A DNA stretch of 64,000 nucleotides from WTFY01 sp965203725 (lineage in GTDB: Bacteria; Pseudomonadota; Gammaproteobacteria; UBA4575): NCBI GenBank assembly GCA_965203725.1, contig CBDBDH010000002.1, forward strand, positions 186,001 to 250,000, read 5' to 3'. The stretch's first letter is position 1; the number at the start of each line of letters is the position of its first letter. Below are positions 45,659 to 53,664 of this stretch, piece after piece. The notes under the pieces were generated by a model, which saw only the letters and a program-made list of their open reading frames with translations, did not search any database and was not told the origin of the DNA. The position numbers and the translations under genes were made by a program.

Positions 45659-46300
45659 TCAAGCCCAGTAGGCGGTTTTGGTCATCACCTTGGAGGCCGC
45701 CTGCATCGCATGGCGGGCTAATTTGGGCAGTTTGTGAACTCCGGCATTCTGCGCATTTTCATCATGTCTTGCCTCGTCCTCGCGTATCCTTCGCAAAATC
45801 TCCTGACTCCTTGTATCGTTTTCCGGCAGGCGGGAGAGGTGCTCGTCGAGATGCCGTACAACCTGTTTTTCCGTTTCTGAAACAAAGCCCAGGCTCCATT
45901 GGTCGCCGAGCAATCCGATGGTGGCGCCGATGGCATACGAGCCAAGATACCATGCAGGCGCCAGGGTGCTTGGACGGTCATTGAGTTCGGCGAGCCTTTT
46001 CTTGCACCAGTCAAGGTGGGCCTGCTCTTCTCGTGCACAGTCTTGCATGTGCTGCCTGACTTCCTTGTCCCGTGCAGTCAGCGCCTGTCCGTGATAGAGG
46101 CCTTGTGCAGCGACCTCTCCGGCATGGTTCACCCGCATCAGGCGGGCAGATGTTTTTCTTTCATGGGCCTGCAAACCGTCTTCAGCGGGCACATGGTCGT
46201 CAGCGTTGGCGCCGGGCCCCATCCCGAGCACGGTAAACATGGCCCGGATGCCGCTTTCGGCATGAGACAGGAAATGGTCAAGTGTGCTGTGCTCGCGCAT
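45659..46300 (-). CDS. coq7: Coq7-type demethoxyubiquinol hydroxylase
   Basis: Coq7 performs the last ring hydroxylation (C6) in ubiquinone synthesis and replaces UbiF in many bacteria. The 213-residue di-iron protein has paired ligands RVNHAGEVAAQGLYHGQ near 58, REEQAHLDWCKKRL near 90 and RIREDEARHDENA near 175, typical ExxH patterns. Its start overlaps the end of the upstream iron-sulfur gene by 23 bases on the same strand, so they are co-transcribed. It converges on speD with no spacer. Confidence 0.96.
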   Translation of the reverse strand: MREHSTLDHFLSHAESGIRAMFTVLGMGPGANADDHVPAEDGLQAHERKTSARLMRVNHAGEVAAQGLYHGQALTARDKEVRQHMQDCAREEQAHLDWCKKRLAELNDRPSTLAPAWYLGSYAIGATIGLLGDQWSLGFVSETEKQVVRHLDEHLSRLPENDTRSQEILRRIREDEARHDENAQNAGVHKLPKLARHAMQAASKVMTKTAYWA

Positions 46301-47552
46301 GTCCTGAGTATATCAATTGCCTGGCGAAAAGTTGTATCGGATGACAAACCGCAACGGGTGCACTGATTTTTGAGAGCTGCGCCCGGAGGTGCAAGGCACA
46401 ACCGATGTTGGGCGTGACCAGGTAGGCGGCATCACTATTCAAAACTTCTGTGATCATGTTCTTGCCCAGGCAGTCTGCATGCCGGGCCTGGAAAAGTACA
46501 TTCAGGCCTCCCGCTCCGCAACATGCTGAAGTGTCCTGAAAGGTTTCAAGTTGAATTTCCGGTATCGCATCGAGCAGCTTTTCAACCACATGCACATCAT
46601 CGCTGACCTGTTTTTGTGTGCAGGGGGTGTGGACGAACACTTTTTGCGGCAGTGCCCGCAAATCCAGGCCCTGCCTTTCGAGGTGCTCGACGGCAAACGA
46701 ACAGATATCCCTGTGACGGGTTGCCAGCTCGGCGGAAAGCGGGTCATCCAGCAGTTCCGGGTATCGATCGATCTGCGAGGCACAGCCTGTAGCCAGGGAG
46801 ACCAGGGCATCGATATCCTGGTCCCTGAACGTGTCGCAGAATTCCTGGACCAGTTTTCTTGCGGTGCGCGGGTCCCCGTTGTGCTGGTGCAGGGCTCCGC
46901 AGCAGTGCGTCTGCGGAAAGCGTACTGTTTCAAATTGCAGTGCCTGTAAGACTGCTTCGGCAGCTGGAAGCGTAGTATCAGAAAAAATGTCTCCGGCGCA
47001 TGACTCAACCAGTGCGACCCTTTTTCTTGGCAAGTGGGCAGGCACGGACGGTACGGCGGACTGGGTCCTGTGCGCTCGCGGGATCAGGGTGATGACACGA
47101 AGCAGGCGGGGAAACCGCAGGGCAACCTTTTTCAGCAGACGGTCCATTCCCAGGGCATGGTAGATACGCAACATGCCTTTCATGAATTTTCGGATCCTGG
47201 TCTTACTTAATGCAGCCAGCAGCAGTGAACGCCCTAGCCTGGAACGGAACGCATGCTGCTGATTCGTGATGTTGCGGCCGGCATCAAGAATTTTCGCGTA
47301 GTCCACCTTCGCCGGGCAAACGGCCATGCAGTTCATGCATGCCAGGCATTGATCAAGGTGGTTTATCAAGTTGGGGCTGGGTGATAACTCATCTTCATGC
47401 AAGGCTCGCACCAGGGCAATGCGGCCACGCGGCGATTCCGCTTCATTTCTTGTAATGGAGTACGTTGGGCAGTGGGGCAGGCACAGTCCACACATCACGC
47501 ATTTGTCTGTTGCAGCGATGATGTCCTCGTTGTTCAACCGGGTTGGTAGCAT
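46278..47552 (-). CDS. GlcF-like iron-sulfur oxidoreductase subunit
   Basis: A 424-residue protein with two ferredoxin-type [4Fe-4S] motifs (CVMCGLCLPHCPTY near 18 and CLACMNCMAVCPAK near 69), then two CCG-type cysteine domains (CCGALHQHNG near 218 with ATGCASQI, and CCGAGGLN near 345 with IGCALHL). This is the layout of the glycolate oxidase iron-sulfur subunit GlcF and lactate/glycerol relatives. No glcD or glcE flavin subunits are adjacent, so the partner is unknown. Confidence 0.88.
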   Translation of the reverse strand: MLPTRLNNEDIIAATDKCVMCGLCLPHCPTYSITRNEAESPRGRIALVRALHEDELSPSPNLINHLDQCLACMNCMAVCPAKVDYAKILDAGRNITNQQHAFRSRLGRSLLLAALSKTRIRKFMKGMLRIYHALGMDRLLKKVALRFPRLLRVITLIPRAHRTQSAVPSVPAHLPRKRVALVESCAGDIFSDTTLPAAEAVLQALQFETVRFPQTHCCGALHQHNGDPRTARKLVQEFCDTFRDQDIDALVSLATGCASQIDRYPELLDDPLSAELATRHRDICSFAVEHLERQGLDLRALPQKVFVHTPCTQKQVSDDVHVVEKLLDAIPEIQLETFQDTSACCGAGGLNVLFQARHADCLGKNMITEVLNSDAAYLVTPNIGCALHLRAQLSKISAPVAVCHPIQLFARQLIYSGHARAQHT

Positions 47553-47712
47553 GGTGCCTCTTGGGGAAACTTGAAAGTCTCAGGATAGCAGGGCTCAGCG
47601 CGTGTCCTGATTGCGGACAGCTAAACCTGAACAAGAAACAGACAGCAGTCTAGTGTTGATACAAGTGTATAATTAAAATGCGGTTATGGATAATCCGGGA
47701 CCGAAAGAAGCC

Positions 47713-48018
47713 ATGTCTTTTTATAAACGTCATCTCTTCATGTGCGTGAATCATCGAGAGGACAAAGCCTGCTGCCAAGACCATGGGGCTGCCGAGTTAC
47801 GCACTTATGCCAAAAACAGGACGAAAGAGCTGGGTATTGCAAAACAGGGTGGGGTGCGTGTGAACCGGGCAGGTTGCCTGGACCGCTGTGATGAAGGCCC
47901 CGTAGCAGTGGTTTATCCCGATGCCGTTTGGTACACCTACAAGGATGAAAGCGACCTGGATGAAATCATTACCAAGCACCTGATTGCCGGCGATATCGTT
48001 GATCGTCTGAGAATCTGA
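47713..48018 (+). CDS. Thioredoxin-like [2Fe-2S] ferredoxin
   Basis: A 101-residue ferredoxin of the thioredoxin-like type. Cysteines occur in HLFMCVNHREDKACCQ and in RAGCLDRCDEGPVAVVYP, the pattern that binds a [2Fe-2S] cluster in the Clostridium pasteurianum/Azotobacter type. The physiological partner is not known. I chose the ATG of MSFYKRHLF because an AAGAAG precedes it; an in-frame ATG nine codons upstream (47686) is possible. It is divergent from the GlcF-like gene. Confidence 0.88.
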   Translation: MSFYKRHLFMCVNHREDKACCQDHGAAELRTYAKNRTKELGIAKQGGVRVNRAGCLDRCDEGPVAVVYPDAVWYTYKDESDLDEIITKHLIAGDIVDRLRI

Positions 48019-48066
48019 CCTCTTCTGTATATCCATATCGGGGTGTATGGCGAAAATTCCTTAAAA

Positions 48067-48199
48067 ATTAGTTGACTGTAATATAGAAATATTAGAAAAT
48101 GCGCATATTCTGATAGTTTGAATGCAAACTTAAGAGCTCCTCCATCTACCTCTCTGGTAGTTAACTAAGCGTAGGCCGCAAAAGCCTACGCTTTTTTTT
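48067..48199 (+). ncRNA. Possible small RNA or rplM leader with three stem-loops
   Basis: After an AT-rich stretch with a TTGACT near 48072, three inverted repeats occur in order: GTTTG/CAAAC at 48116, CTACC/GGTAG at 48146, and a perfect ten-pair terminator at 48167. An unpaired CTCCTCC lies between the first two, complementary to Shine-Dalgarno sequences. It could be a free small RNA, an attenuated leader of rplM-rpsI, or simply the end of the ferredoxin transcript. No known family was recognised. Confidence 0.4.
48167..48199 (+). terminator. Strong intrinsic terminator upstream of rplM
   Basis: AAGCGTAGGC pairs perfectly with GCCTACGCTT around a seven-base loop, followed directly by eight Ts. 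It lies about 150 bases past the ferredoxin stop and 87 bases before rplM. Confidence 0.9.
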
Positions 48200-48285
48200 G
48201 CCCGGAAACAGGGGTTGCTTGTCAGCATACTATGATGTCCGTTACTATGCCCCGCTTTGCGGAACAAAAATACAAGGTGAGTTTA

Positions 48286-48714
48286 ATGGCCACAGTCAGC
48301 GCTAAGCCTGCAGAAATAGAGCGCAGTTGGTATCTGGTGGATGCCACTGACAAAACCTTGGGGCGCATGGCCAGTGAAATTGCAACAAGGCTGAAAGGCA
48401 AACACAAACCCATCTATACGCCACATGTGGACACCGGTGATTTTATCGTTGTCATCAATGCCGAGAAGATACGCGTCACGGGTAATAAAATGGAAGACAA
48501 GAAGTATCATCGCTACACGGGCTATGTGGGTGGTCTCAAGTCCACCAAACTCAAGGAAATGCAGGCGAAATCCCCAGAGCGAGTCATTGAAAATGCCGTA
48601 AGAGGGATGCTGCCGAAGAACCCATTGGGACGTGCAATGTTTCGGAAACTGAAAGTCTATGCAGGTTCAGAACACAAGCATTCTGCACAGAAACCCCAAC
48701 CGTTGGAGTTTTAG
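48286..48714 (+). CDS. rplM: 50S ribosomal protein L13
   Basis: L13 is an early-assembling protein of the large ribosomal subunit and, in E. coli, represses its own operon. The 142-residue length is exactly standard when starting at the ATG of MATVSAKPAEIERSW. Conserved stretches are YLVDATDKTLGRMASEIA, HVDTGDFIVVINAEKI, RYTGYVGGLK and AVRGMLPKNPLGRAMFRKL. AAGGTGAG precedes the ATG. It is followed after six bases by rpsI. Confidence 0.99.
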   Translation: MATVSAKPAEIERSWYLVDATDKTLGRMASEIATRLKGKHKPIYTPHVDTGDFIVVINAEKIRVTGNKMEDKKYHRYTGYVGGLKSTKLKEMQAKSPERVIENAVRGMLPKNPLGRAMFRKLKVYAGSEHKHSAQKPQPLEF

Positions 48715-48720
48715 CGACCC

Positions 48721-49113
48721 ATGCCACAAGAACTGTTTTATGGAACCGGACGAAGAAAAAGTTCGACTGCACGCGTTTACCTGCGTCCTGGCTCAGGCCA
48801 GATCACGGTAAATATGCGTGCCTTTGATCAATATTTTGGCAGAGAGACATCATGCATGATCATTCGCCAACCACTTGAACTCACCGAGCTGACAGACAAA
48901 TTTGATATTGATGTCAAGGTCAAGGGTGGTGGTTCGAACGGCCAGGCGGGGGCGGTACAACTGGGCATAGCCCGGGCCCTGCTGGAGTATGATCAGAATC
49001 TGCGTGCGCCGTTGCGACAGAACGGATTTCTTACCCGCGATGCGCGTGAAGTGGAACGCAAAAAAGTCGGTTTGCGCAAGGCGCGCAAGAAAGAACAGTA
49101 CTCCAAGCGCTGA
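48721..49113 (+). CDS. rpsI: 30S ribosomal protein S9
   Basis: S9 sits in the head of the small subunit, and its C-terminal tail contacts P-site tRNA. The 130-residue protein has YGTGRRKSSTARVYLRPGSG at the start, GGGSNGQAGAVQLGIARAL near residue 75, and ends in the universal Ser-Lys-Arg tail (EQYSKR). It forms the conserved rplM-rpsI pair. The 150 bases after it, up to the rpiA end, hold no gene and no clear terminator. Confidence 0.99.
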   Translation: MPQELFYGTGRRKSSTARVYLRPGSGQITVNMRAFDQYFGRETSCMIIRQPLELTELTDKFDIDVKVKGGGSNGQAGAVQLGIARALLEYDQNLRAPLRQNGFLTRDAREVERKKVGLRKARKKEQYSKR

Positions 49114-49264
49114 TCAGCAACTGTTCTAGGCGCAGCTTTCCGGGGCACTGAACAGCTTGACGATGCCTGTAGCCCCTTGATATCCACAGGTGGGATACGG
49201 TATCTGAATCTCCCCCGACCTGCCTCAGGGATGTAAGCCAGGTTCACTGCCAGGTGAGTTCCTG

Positions 49265-49918
49265 TCAGATAATCCGAAGGCCCGATCCTTCACCCAAAAT
49301 CAGGATATCGGCGGGCCTCAATGCAAAGATTCCGACAGTAACAACCCCGGCGATATTGTTCAGTTCACGCTCTTTGTCTACGGGATTCAGGATTTCCAAA
49401 TTGTGCACATCGAGAATAAGATTGCCGTTATCGGTTTTATACCCTTCCCTCAACTCGGGGACACCGCCATGTTTGACAAACTGTCTTGCCACGTGACTCC
49501 TTGCCATGGGGATCACCTCAACGGGCAAGGGGAAAGCGCCTAGCGTGTCGACCAGTTTGGTATCGTCAGCAATGCACACGAATTTTTCACTCACTCCTGC
49601 AACGATCTTTTCACGCGTCAGTGCACCGCCGCCGCCCTTGATCAAGTGTTTGTGGCTGGTCGCCTCGTCGGCACCATCGACGTATACGGGCAGGCTGGAT
49701 ACGCTATTCAGGTCCAGCACCTGTATGCCGTGCTCCTTCAATCTTCGGGCTGTGGCTTCTGAGCTTGCCACGGTCCCATCGATTTTCCCCTTGATGCCTG
49801 CAAGGGCATCAATAAAATGATTTGCGGTAGACCCTGTGCCAACGCCGACTACGTCGCCGGCTTGTATATAGTCCAGGGCACCCTTGGCAGCAGCCAGTTT
49901 TTTTTTCTCCAGTGACAT
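49265..49918 (-). CDS. rpiA: Ribose-5-phosphate isomerase A
   Basis: RpiA interconverts ribose-5- and ribulose-5-phosphate. The 217-residue protein has the phosphate-binding VVGVGTGSTANHFIDAL near residue 25, DGADEATSHKHLIKGGGGALTREKIVA with the catalytic acid and Lys near 82-105, and GNLILDVHNLEI near 168. It is divergent from ilvA across a 76-base AT-rich gap that should hold both promoters. With tkt and rpe it completes the non-oxidative pentose set seen in the window. Confidence 0.98.
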   Translation of the reverse strand: MSLEKKKLAAAKGALDYIQAGDVVGVGTGSTANHFIDALAGIKGKIDGTVASSEATARRLKEHGIQVLDLNSVSSLPVYVDGADEATSHKHLIKGGGGALTREKIVAGVSEKFVCIADDTKLVDTLGAFPLPVEVIPMARSHVARQFVKHGGVPELREGYKTDNGNLILDVHNLEILNPVDKERELNNIAGVVTVGIFALRPADILILGEGSGLRII

Positions 49919-49994
49919 TGCATGAAAACGGTTTGAGTTTTATAAATGATACCGGTACCCGGTGTGGAAAGCATGATCAATCGTAATTTTTACC

Positions 49995-51512
49995 ATGGCA
50001 AACAAAAAACTTGTAAGCAAAATTGAAAATGCCAAGGTGTATGACGTTGCCGTCAAGTCTGCACTTGATTTTGCATCGACCCTGTCCAGCCGGTTCTCCA
50101 ATCATATTTACCTGAAGAGAGAAGACCAGCAAAGCGTTTTTTCCTTTAAACTCAGAGGCGCCTATAACAAAATCGCGCACTTGCCGGATGCTGAAAGAAA
50201 GCGAGGCGTAATCGCTGCATCGGCAGGAAATCATGCCCAGGGCGTAGCACTTGCCGCGAAAAAACTGGGTATCCACGCCACGATCGTGATGCCATGTACT
50301 ACCCCATCCATCAAGGTGCAATCGGTCACCAGCATGGGGGCGAATGCTGTTTTACACGGTGACACCTACGATGAGGCCTTTTTGCATTCCCAGGAACTTG
50401 CAGAAAGCCGGGGGCTGTCTTATGTGCATCCCTATGACGATGAAGACGTTATTGCGGGACAGGGGACGGTTGCACTGGAGATCCTGCAGCAAATTCCATC
50501 CGGCATAGACGCAATCTTTGTCCCGGTTGGCGGCGGCGGGCTTATTGCCGGCATGGCAGCCTATATCAAGCACTATCGGCCCGACATAAAAGTGATCGGG
50601 GTCGAGCCGCAGGACGCACCGACCATGCATGCCGCGTTGCTGGCTGAAAAGAGGGTAGAGCTGGATACGGTCGGGATTTTTGCAGATGGGGTTGCGGTCC
50701 GATGCGTAGGCGAAAAAACTTTCGAGATTGCAAGACGACTTGTCGACGAAGTGTTGCTGGTAAGTACGGATGAAATCTGCGCTGCAATCAAGGACCTTTT
50801 CGATGAGACACGCACACTGTGTGAACCTGCCGGGGCATTGGCTTTAGCGGGGATCAAACAGTACGTCGACCGGGAAAAAGTCACAGATAAATTGCTGGTT
50901 GCAGTAAATAGCGGTGCAAATATGAATTTTGATCGTTTGCGTCATGTAGCAGAGCGCGCAGAGCTTGGCGAACGAAAGGAATGCCTGTTTGCGGTAACAA
51001 TTCCTGAGCAGCCAGGCAGTTTTCTGGCTTTCTGCCGATTGCTCGGCTCCCGAGGGGTTACGGAGTTTAACTATCGTTATGCAGACACTGAGGAAGCCCA
51101 AATCTTTCTGGGTGTGAACGTAGAGGACGCGGGAACCGAAAAAAATCAACTGCTGCAAACACTGGAAGCGTCCGGGTATCCTGCACTGGATATCTCTGAT
51201 AATGAAGTCGCAATTCTTCATTTGCGGCACATGGTGGGTGGTCGAAGTCCGGCCTTGGAGAATGAAATTTTATTTCGTTTTGAATTCCCAGAGAGGCCGG
51301 GTGCATTGCTAGACTTTTTGGAAATGATCGGGCAGGAATGGAATATCAGTCTATTTCACTACCGCAATCACGGTGCAGCTTATGGGCGTGTGTTGGCCGG
51401 AATCCAGGTGCCTGCAGGAAACAGAGAGCGCTTTGACCAGTTCCTGGCGAAGTTGGGGTACAGATGCTGGGAGGAAACCGGTAATCCAGTGTATAAACTG
51501 TTCCTGGGTTAG
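49995..51512 (+). CDS. ilvA: Threonine ammonia-lyase, biosynthetic
   Basis: IlvA deaminates threonine to 2-oxobutyrate for isoleucine synthesis. At 505 residues it is the long, isoleucine-regulated form. The PLP Lys lies in SVFSFKLRGAYNKI near residue 50, with AASAGNHAQGVALAA near 75, and the glycine-rich PVGGGGLIAGMAAYI near 180. Two C-terminal ACT-like regulatory repeats begin near 330 (FAVTIPEQPGSFLAF) and 425 (FRFEFPERPGALLDF). A terminator follows. Confidence 0.97.
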   Translation: MANKKLVSKIENAKVYDVAVKSALDFASTLSSRFSNHIYLKREDQQSVFSFKLRGAYNKIAHLPDAERKRGVIAASAGNHAQGVALAAKKLGIHATIVMPCTTPSIKVQSVTSMGANAVLHGDTYDEAFLHSQELAESRGLSYVHPYDDEDVIAGQGTVALEILQQIPSGIDAIFVPVGGGGLIAGMAAYIKHYRPDIKVIGVEPQDAPTMHAALLAEKRVELDTVGIFADGVAVRCVGEKTFEIARRLVDEVLLVSTDEICAAIKDLFDETRTLCEPAGALALAGIKQYVDREKVTDKLLVAVNSGANMNFDRLRHVAERAELGERKECLFAVTIPEQPGSFLAFCRLLGSRGVTEFNYRYADTEEAQIFLGVNVEDAGTEKNQLLQTLEASGYPALDISDNEVAILHLRHMVGGRSPALENEILFRFEFPERPGALLDFLEMIGQEWNISLFHYRNHGAAYGRVLAGIQVPAGNRERFDQFLAKLGYRCWEETGNPVYKLFLG

Positions 51513-51567
51513 AAGTTATTGAAACTTCAAACAAAACGAATCCTGAAGAGGGATTTCCTGCTTGCAT

Positions 51568-51596
51568 AAAAAAAGGCTCAACGAAGAGCCTTTTTT
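51568..51596. terminator. Bidirectional terminator between ilvA and the histone-like gene
   Basis: AGGCTC at 51574 pairs with GAGCCT at 51586 around a six-base loop, flanked by As on the left and six Ts on the right. It can serve the two convergent genes. Confidence 0.85.
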
Positions 51597-51618
51597 ATAT
51601 GGTGCTGCCGATTTAGCG

Positions 51619-52005
51619 TCAGCGGGACTTACGCCTGACGGTTCTTTTAGCAGTCTTGCGCTTGGCGGTCTTACGCTTAACAGCCCTTTTAGCAGTCTTG
51701 CGCTTGGCGGTCTTACGCTTAACAGCCCTTTTAGCAGTCTTGCGCTTGGCAGTCTTACGCTTGACAGCCTTTTTAGCAGTCTTGCGCTTGGCGGTCTTAC
51801 GCTTGACAGCCTTTTTAGCAGTCTTGCGCTTGGCGGTCTTACGCTTGACAGCCTTTTTGGCAGTCTTGCGCTTGGCGGTCTTGCGTTTGACAGCTTTTTT
51901 AGCAGTCTTACGTTTAACGGCTCTTTTGGCAGTTTTACGTTTGGCAGTTGCAGCAGTCTTACGCCTAACGGCTTTTTTGGCGGTCCTACGTTTCTTGATG
52001 GCCAT
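51619..52005 (-). CDS. Histone H1-like Lys/Arg/Ala-rich repeat protein
   Basis: A 128-residue extremely basic protein, almost entirely Lys, Arg, Thr, Ala and Val. After the leader MAIKKRRTAKKAV it consists of about seven copies of a 14-residue unit of the type AVKRKTAKRKTAKK. It resembles bacterial histone-H1-like proteins (AlgP of Pseudomonas, BpH1 of Bordetella, Hc1 of Chlamydia) and should bind DNA or RNA without a fold. It has no acidic residue at all in its repeats. The ATG is preceded by GGAGGGGAG, a near-perfect ribosome binding site, so it may be well expressed. Confidence 0.88.
   Translation of the reverse strand: MAIKKRRTAKKAVRRKTAATAKRKTAKRAVKRKTAKKAVKRKTAKRKTAKKAVKRKTAKRKTAKKAVKRKTAKRKTAKKAVKRKTAKRKTAKRAVKRKTAKRKTAKRAVKRKTAKRKTAKRTVRRKSR
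51649..51942. repeat. 42-bp tandem repeat, about seven copies
   Basis: Units begin at 51649, 51691, 51733, 51775, 51817, 51859 and 51901, each 42 bases with few changes (mostly GCCCTTTT versus GCCTTTTT and occasional third-base changes). They encode the 14-residue repeats of the histone-like protein and keep the frame. Confidence 0.95.
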
Positions 52006-52141
52006 CAATACTCCCCTCCAAACAATAAACGTTGAGTTACAGTCGCGCTAAAGTATATACGTTTGATATATAAATACTAGTTTTTTTGCGATGTTTTTAA
52101 CTTAAATACACGTACAAAAACCGGAGTCACTCAGCATCAAT

Positions 52142-52594
52142 TCATTCCAGTGACAAAATACAATCCCAGTGCTTTTTGCTTACTGGCATGACTGAAAGTC
52201 GGTTGCCACGTCTTAACAGCTGCAAGCCATCAAGCTTTTTCTGTTGCCTGAGTTCAGACAGCGTAATGGTACGTTTCAGTTTCCGTTTATAACGGACATC
52301 TACCATGAACCAGCGCGGATTCTCGGGATCACTTTTGGGGTCATAATGCTTGTCCTCCCGGTCAAAGGCGGTGTAGTCCGCATACGCCTCGCGCGCGACC
52401 GTCATGATGCCCACGATCCCAATTTCATCGCAATTCGAGTGATACATAAAGGCCAGATCACCTTTTTTCATCTCATCACGCATCATGTTGCGCGCCTGGT
52501 AATTTCGTACCCCGTCCCAAGGCTCCACTTTGTCCCGTTTCAGGTCATCGATACTGTATTCACCTGGCTCGCTTTTCATTAACCAATACTGCAT
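52142..52594 (-). CDS. EVE domain protein
   Basis: A 150-residue EVE-domain protein, a PUA-like fold that reads modified bases in RNA or DNA. The opening YWLMKSEPGEYSIDDL is the family signature, with PWDGVRNYQARNMMRDEMKKGD near residue 25 and FMYHSNCDEIGIVGIM near 49, followed by WFMVDVRYKRKLKR near 95. Single-domain forms like this are housekeeping genes of unclear function in gammaproteobacteria, usually near zapA and 6S RNA, as here. Confidence 0.95.
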   Translation of the reverse strand: MQYWLMKSEPGEYSIDDLKRDKVEPWDGVRNYQARNMMRDEMKKGDLAFMYHSNCDEIGIVGIMTVAREAYADYTAFDREDKHYDPKSDPENPRWFMVDVRYKRKLKRTITLSELRQQKKLDGLQLLRRGNRLSVMPVSKKHWDCILSLE

Positions 52595-52654
52595 GGCGGT
52601 CTGCTCTGCGAATTGTTTGAATGGTAGATTTTAGTAAAGAACCGGAGGCGTAGT

Positions 52655-52852
52655 ACGCGGATACACTCCACGAATACTGTGGTCGCTATAGCCCTTGAAC
52701 CAGAGGTTCAAGTGGGAGAACTGAAAAATGCATCAGGCTTCCCATTTTCTGGGGCTGCACAACAGCATTTTTTACAGCATTGTCCCCGGGTAAAAAAATA
52801 GGCTCAAGGTATGTATCTAGCAACTCACCTGTACCGCAGAGGTATCCGGTTT
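52655..52852 (-). ncRNA. ssrS: 6S RNA
   Basis: 6S RNA mimics an open promoter and sequesters the housekeeping sigma-70 RNA polymerase. On the minus strand the order TGAGCCTATTTTTTTACC, GGGAAGCCT, then CTTGAACCTCTGGTTCAAGGG follows the E. coli 6S landmarks TGAGCC, GAGAAGCCT and CTTGAACCAAGGGTTCAAGGG. Terminal bases CGGATAC (near 52848) and GTATCCG (near 52658) can pair to close the molecule. It begins about 25 bases past the zapA stop, the conserved place. Ends are approximate. Confidence 0.85.
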
Positions 52853-52873
52853 CAGTGTGAGTTTAGCAGATTC

Positions 52874-53188
52874 TCAGAACTCAAGCTGTCCGCTATTCTC
52901 CAAGGTGGAATCAATTTGGTCTTGCAGGTCGCGAATGCGGGTACGGAAACTTTTGCTGACCTGGTTCCGTTCATCTGTCTGCGACAGCAGGGTGTGGGCC
53001 AGGTTCAATGCGGCCATCACGGCTATGCGATCTGCACCGATGACCTTGCCTCCGTTGCGTACTTCCTCGATATGCGTATTCAGCAACTCTGCAGATGCCT
53101 GCAGGGACTCTTCTTCGCCCTCCCCGCACACCACACGGTATTCCTTGTCCAGGATACTGAGTGTTACGGGAGCATCCGGGGTACTCAT
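52874..53188 (-). CDS. zapA: Cell division protein ZapA
   Basis: ZapA cross-links FtsZ filaments at the division ring. The 104-residue protein has VTLSILDKEYRVVCGEGEEE at the N-terminus, followed by ADRIAVMAALNLAHTLL and a C-terminal coiled coil. Its start overlaps the end of the small ZapB-like gene by four bases (ATGA). It is followed on the same strand by 6S RNA, the classic zapA-ssrS arrangement. Confidence 0.95.
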   Translation of the reverse strand: MSTPDAPVTLSILDKEYRVVCGEGEEESLQASAELLNTHIEEVRNGGKVIGADRIAVMAALNLAHTLLSQTDERNQVSKSFRTRIRDLQDQIDSTLENSGQLEF

Positions 53189-53418
53189 ATGCTGACCTCC
53201 ATCGACTTGAGCCGGGTGATCATGGCCTCGACCCGTTTGCGGGCCTGCTCGTTTTTATCAATCAGGCTAGCCCTTTCAGCGGTGTACGTGTCCTGCTGCG
53301 CCTTCAGAAGGCCGTTCTCCTTCTTGAGGTCTTCGTAGGCCCGGATAAGGCCGTTTACACGACTTTCAAGTCGCTTTAGCTCCCGTTCATTGAGCAGGCC
53401 TGACTCTGTCTTCCCCAT
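53185..53418 (-). CDS. Small coiled-coil protein, ZapB-like (TIGR02449 type)
   Basis: A 77-residue, heptad-rich protein with LKRLESRVNGLIRAYEDLKKENGLL-type pattern (Leu at regular spacing, residues 15-39), followed by LIDKNEQARKRVEAMI. It resembles the short coiled-coil family found just upstream of zapA in many gammaproteobacteria, related in form to ZapB. Overlap with zapA implies co-translation and a division-ring role by association. Confidence 0.85.
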   Translation of the reverse strand: MGKTESGLLNERELKRLESRVNGLIRAYEDLKKENGLLKAQQDTYTAERASLIDKNEQARKRVEAMITRLKSMEVSI

Positions 53419-53474
53419 TCCAAAATGGTAGGATGATGAAACTTTATCGTCAACTCAAATTTAAGAAATATGCC

Positions 53475-53502
53475 TTGATATGCTGAAAAAGCTGGATATA
53501 TT
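53475..53502 (+). promoter_or_regulatory. Likely sigma-70 promoter for pepP-ubiH-ubiI
   Basis: TTGATA and TATATT are separated by 16 bases in the 246-base space between the ZapB-like gene and pepP, pointing toward pepP. The transcript would have a leader of about 155 bases, in which I saw no other gene. Confidence 0.5.
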
Positions 53503-53664
53503 TCATACTGTACAGCGTCCTCGCAGGGGTCTGGCGCACCAGGCCCTGGCCGCGGGCACAGTGGGCCAATTTTCAGGGACTTATCTGGCATACTGGCCGG
53601 ATTCACCTGCAGATGACCGGGCTGTCTGATCTGTACCCCGTAGAGTTCGCTGCTGGAACATGAC

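Noticed and set aside
51649..51942. The regular repeats as a CRISPR array
   Set aside because: The units are contiguous, without spacers, and encode an in-frame basic repeat protein.
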